Positions 1-32,696 of a stretch of DNA of 64,000 nucleotides are shown piece after piece; positions within the stretch are counted from its first letter, which is position 1, and each line of letters opens with the position of its first letter. The DNA is from Ecdyonurus torrentis. Lineage: Eukaryota; Arthropoda; Insecta; Ephemeroptera; Heptageniidae. The notes under the pieces are model-generated. The model did no database searches and had not been told where the DNA came from. It saw only the letters and a program-made list of their open reading frames with translations. The stretch lies in the NCBI GenBank assembly GCA_949318235.1, contig OX439127.1:9290194-9354193 (forward strand), in the 5' to 3' direction. Made by a program: the position numbers and the translations under genes.

Positions 1-366
1 TTTACTGAACTAAAAATGCTTACATTACCATCTCTGTACATTCTAAACTGCGCCATGTTTAAGAGAAAAAACTCTTCTAAATTTCAGCTTATAAGTGATA
101 TATCACCGTATGATACTAGAAACAAATCTAAAGTTGTAATTAAAAAACATCACTCTGCTTTCTATGAAAAGAACCCATACTATCAAACACATACCATTTA
201 TGATGCTCTTCCTAATACACTTAAAAACATTGGAAACAATGATAAATTTAAATTTGTTTTAAAACAAATTCTAATTCAAAAAGAGTATTATAATATATGC
301 GAATTTTTCTCCAACAATTCTAAAATTACAGAAGATGAATGCATTCAATTTATAAGTAAAAAATAA
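1..366 (+). CDS. Jockey-like non-LTR retrotransposon ORF2, C-terminal end (5' cut by window edge)
   Basis: Reading from base 1 in frame, the peptide begins F-T-E-L-K-M and continues LTLPSLYILN, which matches the conserved post-polymerase segment just before the end of insect jockey-clade reverse transcriptases. It is followed by a Tyr-Asp-Thr-Arg-Asn-Lys segment (YDTRNK), a run of basic and aromatic residues (KHHSAFYEKNPYY) and a conserved ALPNTLKNI stretch, all typical of that tail. The frame stays open to TAA at 364-366, so the fragment is not visibly broken. The first Met at 16 is internal, not the true start; the catalytic YADD region lies to the left of the window. Clade assignment is from family knowledge; a search with this tail would settle it. 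Confidence 0.75.
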   Translation, partial: FTELKMLTLPSLYILNCAMFKRKNSSKFQLISDISPYDTRNKSKVVIKKHHSAFYEKNPYYQTHTIYDALPNTLKNIGNNDKFKFVLKQILIQKEYYNICEFFSNNSKITEDECIQFISKK

Positions 367-741
367 ATTTTATGTATTATTATATTATTATTACACTCTC
401 TGTTATTTTATTATGATTATTTCACTAATCATTATTATTATTATTATTATGAGTTTTTATTATTTTATTTCTACTTTAATTACTTAAATTTAAATGTTTT
501 GATGACTATAAATATGTTTCTATAATACTGTACTATTATTTAAATATGTATATACCTATATAGATATAGTTATTTTCTTTGTTTTAGATGTAATGTATAA
601 GTGTAAGTTGTTTAATTTTATTCATTATATTACTGTGTACTTTATTGATAAGAATCTATGTTTTAAGTTTGACGTGATCAGTGATCATGCATTTATGCCA
701 CTGATTGTAACAAAAATAAATAAAACAATAAAAAATCAGGG
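367..741 (+). mobile_element. 3' untranslated tail of the jockey-like element
   Basis: AT-rich sequence directly after the retrotransposon stop codon. It closes in an A-rich simple tail near 710-741 (AATAAATAAAACAATAAA), as expected for a LINE 3' end. The exact end is inferred from that tail; no target duplication can be read because the 5' end is outside the window. Confidence 0.5.
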
Positions 742-1603
742 TTAGAATACTGACATGTTCTCACTTCACATTAATATAGACGCAAAGTATTAGCTTTACT
801 AAATAAGATAGGTTTGCAAATGTACAGTAGAGTTACATTGTCGAATATTTTATTGTATTCGGTTTATAATTTTGTATTACGTTATTTACACGAGCTAGAT
901 TCGTAATTAAATTAATAATGCCAAAACTTGATTACAAGTGAACTATTTATAAAACATAATTATGTTAGGTATAGCAATAAAAGAACAATTTTTTATGTCT
1001 TCCTCTTTCGTTTCTTTCTCTCTGTCGCTCTCCGCAAATATATTTTTTCCTCTTGATTTGGCTGCTGTAAAGAGAAACCCTATACATATTCTTTTTGTAT
1101 TGTTTGTTATTTTTTATGTAACAAACAATAAGTTTAACAAAACAGTTTTGAAAGGCAACCTATTATCTTGACAAAAACTTCTTTTGTTGTTGTTGTTGTT
1201 GTTGTTTTTTCCTTGTTTTTGTTTTTTTCTTTTTTCTTTTGTTTCTTAATGTAATATGTTGGCAGTCTTGTCGGCAACGAAAATGATTTGGATGCGGAAA
1301 GTTGAACCCCAACGGAGTATACAAGTCTTGTACAAGCAAGTGTTTTGTAAGAGAGGCGAAATTCAAATTTTGCATACTTCAATTTTGAAATCAGCACCAT
1401 GTGCATTTTTAAAATATACTCAACGCGATGGGGTTAATATTTAAACCAAGAAGCGAAACACTCTTTACTTGAAACCCAATAATTAATAACTGAAGTTTAT
1501 TATTTATAAAAATTTCCTCTCAGAACAATGAATAAAAAAAAAAATCAATATTGAAAGCTAAAAACTTCACCTCAAATAAGAAATACATTTGCTTCTAGGT
1601 TTA

Positions 1604-1653
<50 letters not shown>

Positions 1654-2247
1654 CTAGCATAATAAATTTTTATTATCACCTGCAAGAAGAGGCAAGAAGA
1701 AGAAGCACTCACCGATGATAGCCTTACACAATATTAGAACAAAATTGTGTCAACAAATTTTCTTCTGAGCAATCCATACAGAAGGCCCGCCGACAGAAGC
1801 TCCTTGGATGAAAGACCTTAACCTGTGCGGAGTTCACCGCAACGCTTTACCTTTACGCGCAAGTAGGGTCTTTTGTCCGATGACTTTTAATTATTAGAAT
1901 AAGTTGAAGACTTATCGTACAGCTTAGAAAATGTTGCAACCATAGAAGATTACAGCAATAAAATAATAGTACACGATATTTATTTTTAGTTCTACTTACA
2001 TTCAATTTTTTTTTTAAACATTATCGGCAAGTGATTGCAACTAATGCACAATGTAATCGGAAATAAGATGGAATCGAGTTACTCTTACGTAATCATGGAC
2101 ATACAAATACTGTCAACCCAAGCTTTGTGTTATCATTTATAGTTTTGTTAGCAGGCGATATAATACATAACAGGATACGTTAATTTTTCTGGTTTCCTTT
2201 AGTTATTTATCCATGGATGCAATGATAACAGGTTTTTCTGTTTCCAG
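742..2247 (+). other. Upstream region of CPES; no gene seen
   Basis: No convincing exon. It holds a short (GTT)n run near 1187-1205, a poly(T) tract of about 44 at 1607-1650, and a less AT-rich stretch at 1740-1870. A pyrimidine-rich acceptor (TTTTTCTGTTTCCAG) ends at 2247, so CPES very likely has an upstream non-coding first exon somewhere here or further left. I could not place that exon or the promoter. Confidence 0.45.
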
Positions 2248-2273
2248 ATTTCGTGTGTTTATGTCTAGTAAAA

Positions 2274-22625
<20,352 letters not shown>

Positions 22626-22867
22626 CTGAGGTCTTTAATTATTCAATCTGAGACTTCTAAGCATCAAAATATTAACCACATAACAGAAAATTATATATAT
22701 ATATACTCAAAAATATTTAATTATCCTGGCCTAATTTTAGGAAATCTATCTTAAGCCATTATTCATTCATATTAATAGATGTTGTATAAATTAAAAAAAA
22801 AAAAAACTCAGTCTAAACTAACATTCAATTTAAGTAAAAAAAAAAAAAAAAAAAAATCGTGGTTAGG

Positions 22868-23185
22868 ATCAATAATAAAGAAAAGAATATAATTACCAGC
22901 AAGGGTCTTACCACAGTAGAAGTTCTATGGAGAGGTTGAGGTCTTGCGTGGAACAGTATTTTGTTATAAAAGAGTTCATTTTATAACAGAGCTATTGTCG
23001 TATATTAATAACATTATCCATCAAAATAGAGATTTACTTGAGCACATCACCGAGCAGTGTACCTCAGTTATAAAATGAACTTTTTATAACAAAATACTGT
23101 GCCACTCAAGACCTCGACCTCTCCATAGAACTTCTACTGTGGTAAGGTCCTTGCTGGTAATGGTATATTTTTCTTTATTATTGAT
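22868..23185. mobile_element. Long inverted repeat, 318 bp (GATAGG-group element 1)
   Basis: Arms of about 120 bases: ATCAATAATAAAGAAAA at the left pairs with the right end. Internally ACCAGCAAGGGTCTTACCAC mirrors GTGGTAAGGTCCTTGCTGGT. It starts about 240 bases after the CPES stop and its left arm contains an AATAAA, so it could lie in or next to the CPES 3' UTR. Confidence 0.8.
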
Positions 23186-23718
23186 TCTAAACTAACATTC
23201 ATTTAAAAAGTAAATAAAAATAAAACCAGTTACTTATTAAAAATATTTATAGTAATATTTTTTTAGTATTATTTTTGAAATAAATATATGTGTCTGTACA
23301 AGAATTAATGATAATCATTGTACTGTTCTTAAAGTAACTGGATGTCATATTATTCTGTAAATTAAATATTTTCTTCTATATTTAAAGAAATTAAAATATT
23401 TATAATGTGAAATTTATTGTTACTATAATACAAATCTTAACTTGTGTAGGACAAAATCACTAATCAAAAGAAATATATTTTTTGTCACAAATACTGTACA
23501 AGACTAGATATATAAAATGTAATATAAGGACATTTTGATATTTAAAAAAAAAAATGACTAAAAGTAAAAAATGAAAATGAGATTTCAGGATGATATTGTT
23601 AAACTAGAGATACCAGCTACCACTCTGCACTATAATTGCAGAGGGAAAATTATCCCTTCTCATAAACATTAGGTAGTTAATATAAATTAGCTTCTATCTA
23701 CCTGTTGTTTTATACATC

Positions 23719-23905
23719 GATGTTGTTGGGAACAATATGTGTATCTCATTTTTTGTCAAGGTAAGCAGTATGTTTATCTCGTTATTTGTCATGTGTAGCA
23801 AAATGTGCAGCTCGTGTTTCCTAACATAAAGTAGATGGCGCTCGACTTGCACATATTGCTTGCCGTGACAAAAAATGAGATACACATATTGTTCGCAACA
23901 ACATC
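23719..23905. mobile_element. Long inverted repeat, 187 bp
   Basis: GATGTTGTTG at the left and CAACAACATC at the right; inside, ATGTGTATCTCATTTTTTGT pairs with ACAAAAAATGAGATACACAT without mismatch. No coding content. Confidence 0.8.
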
Positions 23906-23960
23906 AATATGCAAAATTAAGAAAAATAAGCTATCCCTGTTAGGTTGATAATATAATAGT

Positions 23961-24316
23961 AAAGGATAGAGAAAACCAGCAAGGATCTTACCATAGTGAA
24001 GAGAGTTGAAAATCATGCTAGCACACAGATAAAAAAAAAAAAAAAGTAACACATATTGGATAGCTTTCTGCACTAAACTTCAAGAGAAAATTGAGTATAT
24101 TATGTGTGTGCCTTTTTCAGTTTTCAGTGTTCTCCAGTCTCTCAGACTCGGACTGCAAGGACATAAAGGCACACAAACACACACCGTTTTCTCAGAAAGT
24201 TATCCAATATGTGTTACTTTTTTTTTTTTTTTTTTTTTTTTGTTGGCATAATTTTCACTAATCTATTGGACTCTCTGCACTATGGTAACACCCTTGCTGG
24301 TTTCCTCTATCCTTTT
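23961..24316. mobile_element. Long inverted repeat (GATAGG-group element 2)
   Basis: Left AAAGGATAGAGAAAACCAGC pairs with right GGTTTCCTCTATCCTTTTC. Arms also contain TAACACATATTGGATA and its complement, next to a poly(A) in one arm and a longer poly(T) in the other. Confidence 0.75.
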
Positions 24317-24559
24317 CTTATATAAAATCCTAATTGATAAGAAAATATCTGTGAAGTAAAGGTCAATTCTTGAAGCATAAACTCATATAATTTCTGGTAA
24401 AGTAAATGTCATAACAAAAAATTCCTAGATAATATAATATGATTGAGGAATCATTTCAGCTGGCTGAAGTTACATGTTATTTGATTTGGTATCACTTTAT
24501 TTACCTTTAAAATTTTATATATTGATTAGGAAAGGTTAAACCATTTCGGTTGGAATATG

Positions 24560-24860
24560 TAATCAAAGAAAGGATAGGAGAAACCAACAAGCGCTTTACC
24601 ACGATGAGGTCCATAGCTTGGTGAAAGTCTTGATGGCACAGGTTACACAAATATTTACAAGTTTACTGTTCGAGTATAGTCATATACTATACTCCACTAT
24701 AGACTATACTCTAAACAACTGCAAAAGAGGGCTGTTGCCCTCGAAACGTCCTAGTAAACTTGTAAATATTTGTGTAACCTGTGCCATCAAGACTTTCACC
24801 AAGCTGCAGACCTCATCCTCGTGAGGCCCTTGTTGATTTCTCCTATCCTTTCTTTGATTA
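24560..24860. mobile_element. Long inverted repeat, 301 bp (GATAGG-group element 3)
   Basis: TAATCAAAGAAAGGATAGGA at the left is exactly complementary to the right end. Inner arms: AGTCTTGATGGCACAGGTTA and its complement. The loop carries a small second hairpin, GAGGGCTGTTGCCCTC, followed by GAAACGTCC. Confidence 0.8.
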
Positions 24861-25096
24861 TATATCTTTAGAATTTTGTGTACTCTGAAATATTTTATAC
24901 GTGTATGTGTGTAGTAAGTAGAAACCCAACATTGACTTCATTTTAGTGGAGCAATGTTTTACAGCAGGTGAAAAATCTTGTTACATCACATTAATATGAT
25001 TTTAGTAGAACCTTTTCCCTGCTTTTGTTCAAAGTATAAATATATATGCATATTAAAATAAAAAAATAAATCAAAAAAACGTTGCGGTTATTGATA

Positions 25097-25590
25097 CTAA
25101 AACAATAGGATAGAAATAGAACGAGAGAAATTAGAGCACTGTGTATTGAATTAATGGGATAGGGATTCAAATTAAATCACTAGACATTGCTGGGACGTTT
25201 TTTTATGAAATGAATTTCAATTGATGGGTTATTCTGTGCATACCAAATATTATCACGACCCAAATCTCGATCTGGCTGGATGCGTTATGTCCATATCCAC
25301 TCCGAATATTGTACATTAATAAATTAATATACCCGGGATGTTTTTTGTATATTAATTTATTAATGTACAATATTTGGAGCGGATATAAACAAAATGCGTC
25401 CAGCCAGATCAAGATTTAGGTTGTAATGATATTTGGTATGTATTGCACAGAATAACCCATCCTTTTAAAATCTTTTCATCAAAAACGTCCCTGTCCGATT
25501 AGTTATCAAAATTAGAGAATTTCGCTTTGCATTAATTTTCAATATACAGTGCTCTAATTTCTCTCGCTCTATTTCTATATTATTGTTTTA
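25097..25590. mobile_element. Long inverted repeat, 494 bp
   Basis: TAAAACAATA at the left, TATTGTTTTA at the right; ATTAGAGCACTGT pairs with ACAGTGCTCTAAT; in the centre TACATTAATAAATTAATATA pairs with its complement around CCCGGGATG. Arms of roughly 240 bases: the longest hairpin of the window. Confidence 0.8.
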
Positions 25591-25969
25591 CTTTATCCAA
25601 AGTATTTACAACAATTAGTGTCCTCATTTTATGCTTTACTTATTGATTAATATATATACAAATAACTGCAATATATTTTAATTGTACTTAATTCTTTAGT
25701 AGCATGGTAGATATGAACAAAGTAACGTAGAATTAACCGTATGATGTACTGTAAATTTTTATTACTTGCTGTGGTGTAAGTATGATGATATTTATATCAT
25801 AATTTAAAATGTACAAATCTTAAAATTTGAAGTGTTACAGTTAAATATATACAAAAATTTTACAAAAGTCTTCATAAATATTAATATTCACCAGAAATAT
25901 TTCTGTCTACAATAAAGTATGATATTATTTGTTGCATGACATGAAAATCACAACTATCTCTTCATTTAA

Positions 25970-26341
25970 AGCGACACACAACCCTAAAAATAAGTAATTT
26001 TTATTCTTCTCTGAAATAATTCAATAGAAATCAGTCGTTTATTTTACTTTTCTAGCTCACGGGATAAGCGAGCCCCGCTAGGGTAAAGAGGAAATCTCTG
26101 GCGTCAGAGATTTCCTTTACTGTGTGAGTAAAAAGTATCTGCACCTTTTCAGGTAAGCTTAGCAGGTAGAGCAAGGGGTACAAATTTTTTACTTGCATAG
26201 TAGAGGGGCGTGTACTCTATATCGTTACCCTCGTGGGGCTCGCTTATCCCGAGGACTAGAAAAGTCAAATAAATGACTGATTACTATTGAATTGTTTTAG
26301 GAAAGAACAAAAAATACTCATTTTTAGGGTTCAGTAGCGCT
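25970..26341. mobile_element. 372-bp TTAA MITE, twin copy 1
   Basis: Flanked by TTAA at 25966-25969 and 26342-26345. Ends AGCGACACACAACCCTAAAA and its complement-like TTTTTAGGGTTCAGTAGCGC. Contains the mirrored GCGAGCCCCGCTAGGGTAAA and a TCTCTGGCGTCAGAGA hairpin. No ORF. Confidence 0.85.
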
Positions 26342-26345
26342 TTAA

Positions 26346-26717
26346 AGTGATACACAACCCTAAAAATAAGTATTTTTTGTTCTATTCTAAAGTAATTCAA
26401 TAGAAATTAGTCGTTTATTTGACTTTTCCAGCCCGCGGAATAAGCAAGCCCCGCGAGGGTAAAGAAGAAATCTCTGACGTCAGAGATTTCCTTTACTGTG
26501 TGAGTAAAAAATCTGTACACCTTCTCAGGTAAGCGTACCAGGTACAGCAGGGGGTACAAAATGTTTACACTCATAGTAGAGGGGCGTGTACTCTATATCG
26601 TTACCCTCGCGGGGCTCGCTTATCCCGCGGACTAGAAAAGTCAAATAAACGACTGATTACTATTGAATTGTTTTAGAATAGAACAAAAAATACTTATTTT
26701 TAGGGTTGTGTATCACT
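26346..26717. mobile_element. 372-bp TTAA MITE, twin copy 2
   Basis: Same length as twin 1, abutting it with a single shared TTAA (26342-26345); its right TTAA is 26718-26721. Ends are better preserved: AGTGATACACAACCC against GGGTTGTGTATCACT. Contains TCTCTGACGTCAGAGA. Confidence 0.87.
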
Positions 26718-26959
26718 TTAAGTTAAACAATTATTTAGTAGATCCTTGCATGAATTAAAAAAAAGAAAGAAGCTTGTTGGATGTGTATTTTAACCTGTAA
26801 AATAGAAGTAAATGTTGACAAAAAAATTGGCTGTGCAATAATTGATAGTTACAAGATTTGAAGAAAAACTCATAAATAGATGACTCAATTTAAGGAAAAA
26901 ACTTTTGCGGTTTAGTAAAGTGATTTTTAATTGCTGTAAATAAGACCATTAGAATGGCA

Positions 26960-27060
26960 CCACGGTGCAATATATATATTTTGGTTGAATAGGTGCCATG
27001 TGAGAGATCAACCTTGCCATAGAACTTTTACTGTGCTGGTATGTCTATCCTTTACTTAAA
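26960..27060. repeat. Fragment of a GATAGG-group element
   Basis: CTTGCCATAGAACTTTTACT and GCTGGTATGTCTATCCTTTA resemble the right arm of the element at 22868-23185, without a partner arm. Confidence 0.4.
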
Positions 27061-27670
27061 TATTCATATAGATAAGGTAAAATTGGGGAATGGGAATCTT
27101 ATTACTATCTCCCATTCCCCAAATTTTTCTAATCTATCAAGTGTGTTTATTTATCAAATCTTTTAATTATGAATGGTAAGTAGGGTCCAAGAATAAACTT
27201 TAAAATAGTTTATTGTTGCAAGTTATAATTATTAATAGCCTATCTATAGTTAAGTATGATGTTCTCTTTAACATTTATGCTAGGATCTTACTGTGTTGAT
27301 ATCTATAATAACTAAAATGACAATTCTTTAAAAAGCAGATGTAACCTGACAATTAATGTATATTTCTCTAAAGTTATTTTTCTTCTAAGAAATCTTTTTT
27401 ACATGAGTACCCAAAAGAAACAAGTCAACAATATTGCGTATTATTTAAAGGCTGGAATTATTATTACAATGTTTTTTTTTATTGTTAAGTATAATGTAAA
27501 AAAAAAAAAAAATGGTTGCTCTGGTATTCTCTACTGTTTATACAATGTCTTTTTCGTATGAGTCTCCTATTAAGATAATATATTATTGGTATAAATTATA
27601 TTGTTAAGTGATGAGAAAGGACATGAGTTCTCTGATATAAGTGCCATTCTCATATCTCCTCCCTACCACT

Positions 27671-27709
<39 letters not shown>

Positions 27710-28044
27710 ACAGGCTAATGGAGCTAAAAGTCACAAATGATACCATTGCACATTCTCATGACCTATTCTGATAGACTTATGAGATGTCTTGTATAATTGT
27801 TGTGGCTATTAGTTCAAGATCTGTTAAGTATGTTTACGAGTTTAAAATAATCTCATTAAGTTTATATTTGAGTTTACCTGCTTTGTTACTATTACCTATA
27901 TATGTCAGCTACAAGATCTTTTATTAAAACAGGACTTGCCATGTAACAAATCTTAACTGTCATTATTATTGTTAAATGATATTGAATTTGTTGTAATCAA
28001 ATATATATATATATATATTATACATAATAGAAAATAGAAGAGAG

Positions 28045-28335
28045 GATAGAGCACATAGAATTGAAAATTAATAAAACACAATGATTCTCTAATGTATATC
28101 GTTAAATGAATCACATGCTCTAGTATCAGACAACAGCTAGTTATATTTTTATGTAAATAGACATTAAAAGGATTGACACAATATCTGTATCCTTTTAAAG
28201 TCTATTTAAATAAATAAAAAATATCTAGCTCTCGTCTGATGCTAGAACACTTGATCCAATGTCCCAATTAATGATATAAATTAGAGCATCTTTGTGTTTC
28301 CAATTAATTTTCAATTCAAGATGCTGTAATTTCTT
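28045..28335. mobile_element. Inverted repeat, about 290 bp
   Basis: Left GAATTGAAAATTAATAAAAC mirrors right AATTAATTTTCAATTC; in the middle, TAGACATTAAAAGGAT pairs with ATCCTTTTAAAGTCTA. More decayed than its neighbours. Confidence 0.55.
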
Positions 28336-28864
28336 GCTACTATTTTGTGTTATAAATTTTATTTTTAATTTTTTAACATCATTTATATATCAACTGCAAT
28401 GTTTTTTTCCTCATTATATATATATAAACACATATATATAATAGTTGTACGTTACTGTTGCTATCATAACCAGCCAATAAAATATTGTAATATGGTCAAA
28501 TTGCACTGGCATGATAGTGTATTTTTGTCACTTTGTATTGCAATTCTTGATTGTTATTATTATTTTTGTTTTTTTATCAAAGTTGCAAATGTTTATAGAA
28601 ATAAATTATGTTACAAAACAATCGCATAGCATATAAATGTGGTTTATTATATAGAGAGTAAATGTACCATATAACATGAAGATAAATAAATTCAATTGGG
28701 CATACATGGCCTGTGATGAATGCAAAGATATTGTGAATGCTGTCTTATTCTTATGCAAGCTATCAAATTAAAAGAGCTTTTATTTTTGCCTCTGAGCATC
28801 TGCAGAAGTAAGAGCTATTTTTCTAACAGAAAACATAAATGTGTACAGTTGTTAATCTTGGTAG

Positions 28865-29124
28865 TACAGTTTCAAACAAATGAAAGGTAACCATTTAAAC
28901 ATGTTGCTATTTTGCGCGCCTCAAATTTTGTGTGGACATTATATTTTTACATCATATTCACAAGTTTTGATGTGACTCAGAAGTAGCGCACAAACAGCCA
29001 GCAAGCCAAACACGTCTCGTGATGGACTTAAATATGACGAAAAAATATAGTTTCTACATAAAGTTTGAGGCGCTCAAAAAAGCAGCAAGTTTAAACGGTT
29101 ACCTTTCATTTGCCTGACACTGTA
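28865..29124. mobile_element. Mariner-like MITE with TA target site
   Basis: TA-CAGT at 28865 and ACTG-TA at 29124 enclose a 256-bp element. Arms: AAATGAAAGGTAACC against GGTTACCTTTCATTT, then GCGCCTCAAA against TTTGAGGCGC. TA duplication and a CAGT start fit the Tc1/mariner group; no transposase. Confidence 0.65.
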
Positions 29125-29773
29125 CATTATAATTTCTGTTAAACAATTATTTGATGTTGCATAAGATATTACATAAACAAAATATAATACATTAATATAT
29201 TTCTATGTTTCACTTTCCAACAGTTCACAACACATTTGTCAGGTGTATATTTCTACTACCCACATTAGCACCACACAAGTTGCCCATTTATATATGTTTA
29301 ATTGACCTAATCTGCATTTACTCTCATTTGCTGAAAGTGCAATTCTAAGATTTAAATTATATATAATTAAATTAAATAAATTTTTGTAATAAATTATATT
29401 ATTTTTAAATCCCCATTTTAATTCCTATCGATCTAGTAATGCATTTATCTCAAAACAGTTTTCTTCCTGGTTAAGTATATACACATAGTCATCCAAAAAG
29501 TAGAAATGTGTATTTTTGTTATAAATGATTATTTCTTGTAACAATTGAGGAAGATACACTGTACCAATATGCAATGAAATTGTGAATAAGTGTTATATGA
29601 AAACCACAAATAAGAATTAGAATAAAAAAATAACACATTTATCACAAGATAATTGCGGAGCACTTGTTTTTCAAATAAAAATGCATTGATATGCAATTGT
29701 TTTAGTTAGATCACCAAATATTGTACCAGGGAGTATAACAACCTGGAAAACATGCTATTTTCACAAACTTCTT

Positions 29774-29808
<35 letters not shown>

Positions 29809-31181
29809 TCTTCTTTTTGGTCTTTTTCTAATTCAATATTTAGAAATATTTCAAATATTTCAATATTTTCAATATTTTAAAGAGGTTTAAAATGTAATTT
29901 TAAACTCCTATCAAAACTAAAAAGCTAGAAATGGGCTTGTAAAATAAAATTTTATTTCTTTTCACATAACTTTTTAAGATTTTTCTTTCTTGGCTATTTC
30001 AGGTTATAATATAAAACCAATTGATCTCTGTATTTGTCAGTTTGTTGAGCACCTTTTAATTTAAATAGATGACATGTAGAAGACTTCTCACACTATTTTG
30101 TTCTTTGATTATTATTATTATTATTATAAGTTAGAACTGTTAGAGGGTTGAAAATACTATTATGAATGATAATAGGTAAAAGACTAGTACCATCCAACTT
30201 GTCGTGTATGTACAGGGTTGGATATAAAGTCCAGCCTCGCATTGCTTGGCTTGATCAAAGTCAGCTACTGTCGGATGTGCAGGTTACCACATGATATAAG
30301 ACAGTAGGGTAGCTTGAGTCTGATAGTGGTTGGCTAGAGCCTACAGTGCTGGGAGTATGCGTTTGCGTTCACAATGTGAGGACTGAGAAATACAACAAGG
30401 TAGAACTTTGGATCCCCACCATTTAAAATTACAATTATAATGGAAATCCAATGTGTATACCTTATAATTGGTTATTTTACTCCTGTGTCGTGGTGTATCA
30501 AGTCTGCAGTATTGTTTCACAAAGGCAATGACTTTTCAAAAATATGTTTACTAGAAAACTTGGAAACTCAGAATTTCCATATTAAAGATTGCTATACACC
30601 CTGTTGTACTTTCATTTCACCATTTCTATTTTGTATCAACTGAAATTTACTTTCATGATGCTATTTACTCTCTACCAAAGTAGTACTAAAGTTTTATTTT
30701 GCTCTTCTTTTACCCCCCCCCCCCCCCCCCAATTATTTCTTTTTATTGTCACTGCCAAAATAGTTTTAAACACCTACGCCCTAATTGCGTTAAGACTCCA
30801 ATGTCTATTAGTGGATTTTTTTTTTTTTTTCGTGTACATGAATTTATACTCTTGCATTTTAGGTGATCTCTTTTAACATTATTTTCTTATAATTATGGAT
30901 AATGCACAGCATAACTAGATCAAAAATCGAAAGAAAAAAAATGGGAGTGATTAAAATAAGATCTGATATAATGAGATTATTTTGTTAAATTATAATTTTT
31001 AATCTTGTTTTCATCAACCCTTATTTGTAATTGTAATTAATTGTAACATGGTTTAAATATTTTTTTTTATGTGGAACTAATAAAAAAAAATGACTGTCCA
31101 ATCCAATTGTCTCATTTTAAGTCTATCCTCTATAAGAAGCTACCTTCAATTGTATGCCAAAAAATTTAAGCAAAAAAATAC

Positions 31182-31214
<33 letters not shown>

Positions 31215-31237
31215 GTGATACAATTGAAAGGAACTGA

Positions 31238-31412
31238 TAGAAGAAAAAAGTAAAAGACTAACCATAACCATACTGAAAAGATGTCCCATAGTTTGCGTTT
31301 TACTTATTTATTTTTATTATTATTTTTATTTTGCTACTGAGATCTTTATTGAACTATAGGACATTTCTTCAGTATGGTAAGGGTTTTGGTGGTTTTTTAT
31401 TATCTTTTAATT
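31238..31412. repeat. Palindromic GATAGG-group fragment
   Basis: ACCATAACCATACTGAAAAG mirrors TTCAGTATGGTAAGGGTTTT, and CCCATAGTTTG mirrors the later AACTATAGGAC. Interior is AT-rich. Confidence 0.5.
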
Positions 31413-31782
31413 TTAATGAATGGTTAAGCCATTCATTTGTTCATAGTATTTATTCTCTGTATCCCACACACACAGTATTTATGTTGTTAAATAATATGTT
31501 ATATATTAAATTTTAAGGTCTGACCAAAAACATACAAATAGAATTATTTCTTTTAACTTTAAATGCCTAACTTATTGGCATAATATGAGGCATTAATCAT
31601 GTAAAATATAGATAACTAAAACTATCTAAACTAAAACTAACTAAACTTAACTAAACTATAAAAGATATATAACTTTACCTTAGAGCACAAACCGTGTATC
31701 TGCAAAAGTAGCAAAGTCAAAACTCTTGTTGTATAATACTGTATTGTATTTTTATTAATTTATGATAAATTTGAAAGAATTA

Positions 31783-31940
31783 AGAGGATAGGAGAAACCA
31801 GCAATGGCCTTACCATAGTGAAGAGAATCCCATAGTTTGGTGAAAATCTTAATTTTAATAACTAAGAAACTGGAAATATTTTGGCAATAAACTCCAAGAG
31901 AGATGGAGTGTGTTATGTCTTCATCAGTCCTTACAGACAC
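31783..31940. repeat. Half of a GATAGG-group element
   Basis: GGATAGGAGAAACCAGCAAT and CCTTACCATAGTGAAGAG are the standard left end; no complementary right arm follows. Confidence 0.5.
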
Positions 31941-32339
31941 GGAAGGAAACTATGAATGATCTAGAGATAGCTAATAGCTAATAATATTTATTATTATAAT
32001 TGACTTCATAACTCCACACTCCTTGATGTGGGGGGGCTATAATGCGTGCACTGGGCTCATATTATATGATATTATTATATAATATAGGAATATATATAGG
32101 AAGTTGTGGAGGTCTATCACTGGGTCAGTATAAAACATCTGTGTTGTTGGCTTACCCCGAAAGAGATTATAGTGTCATGATATATATAATATATATGTAT
32201 GTATGTATATATATTATTATATATGTATTATTTTTTACTTTCTTGAATTTGTAGATACACAGTTTGTGCTCTAAGTTAGCGATATGTTTATTAAAAAATG
32301 TTTATTTTAGAATTATTAAAATTAAAAGCAGAACTGAAG

Positions 32340-32548
<209 letters not shown>

Positions 32549-32696
32549 TATATCTACAGAAAAACAGAATATACAAATATGCAAATCAATATATAAGCAC
32601 TCAGCACTGTATAAAAAAATTGCATTTTTTTTAATTTTTTTTTGTATACAATACATGTATTATTATTATTTATTATTATTGTATACTTCTTTCAAG

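Larger units (their letters stand above)
26722..31230. other. Region without genes between repeats
   Basis: Apart from the listed fragments at 26960, 28045 and 28865, it holds AT-rich sequence, poly(A) at 27678-27704 and poly(T) at 29776-29805. A less AT-rich segment at 30195-30420 (TCCAGCCTCGCATTGCTTGG) looks like part of an unidentified repeat. No exon found. Confidence 0.45.

Noticed and set aside
22868..26721. CRISPR-like or satellite array
   Set aside because: The repeats are paired inverted arms with different interiors, not evenly spaced direct repeats, and the host is a eukaryote.
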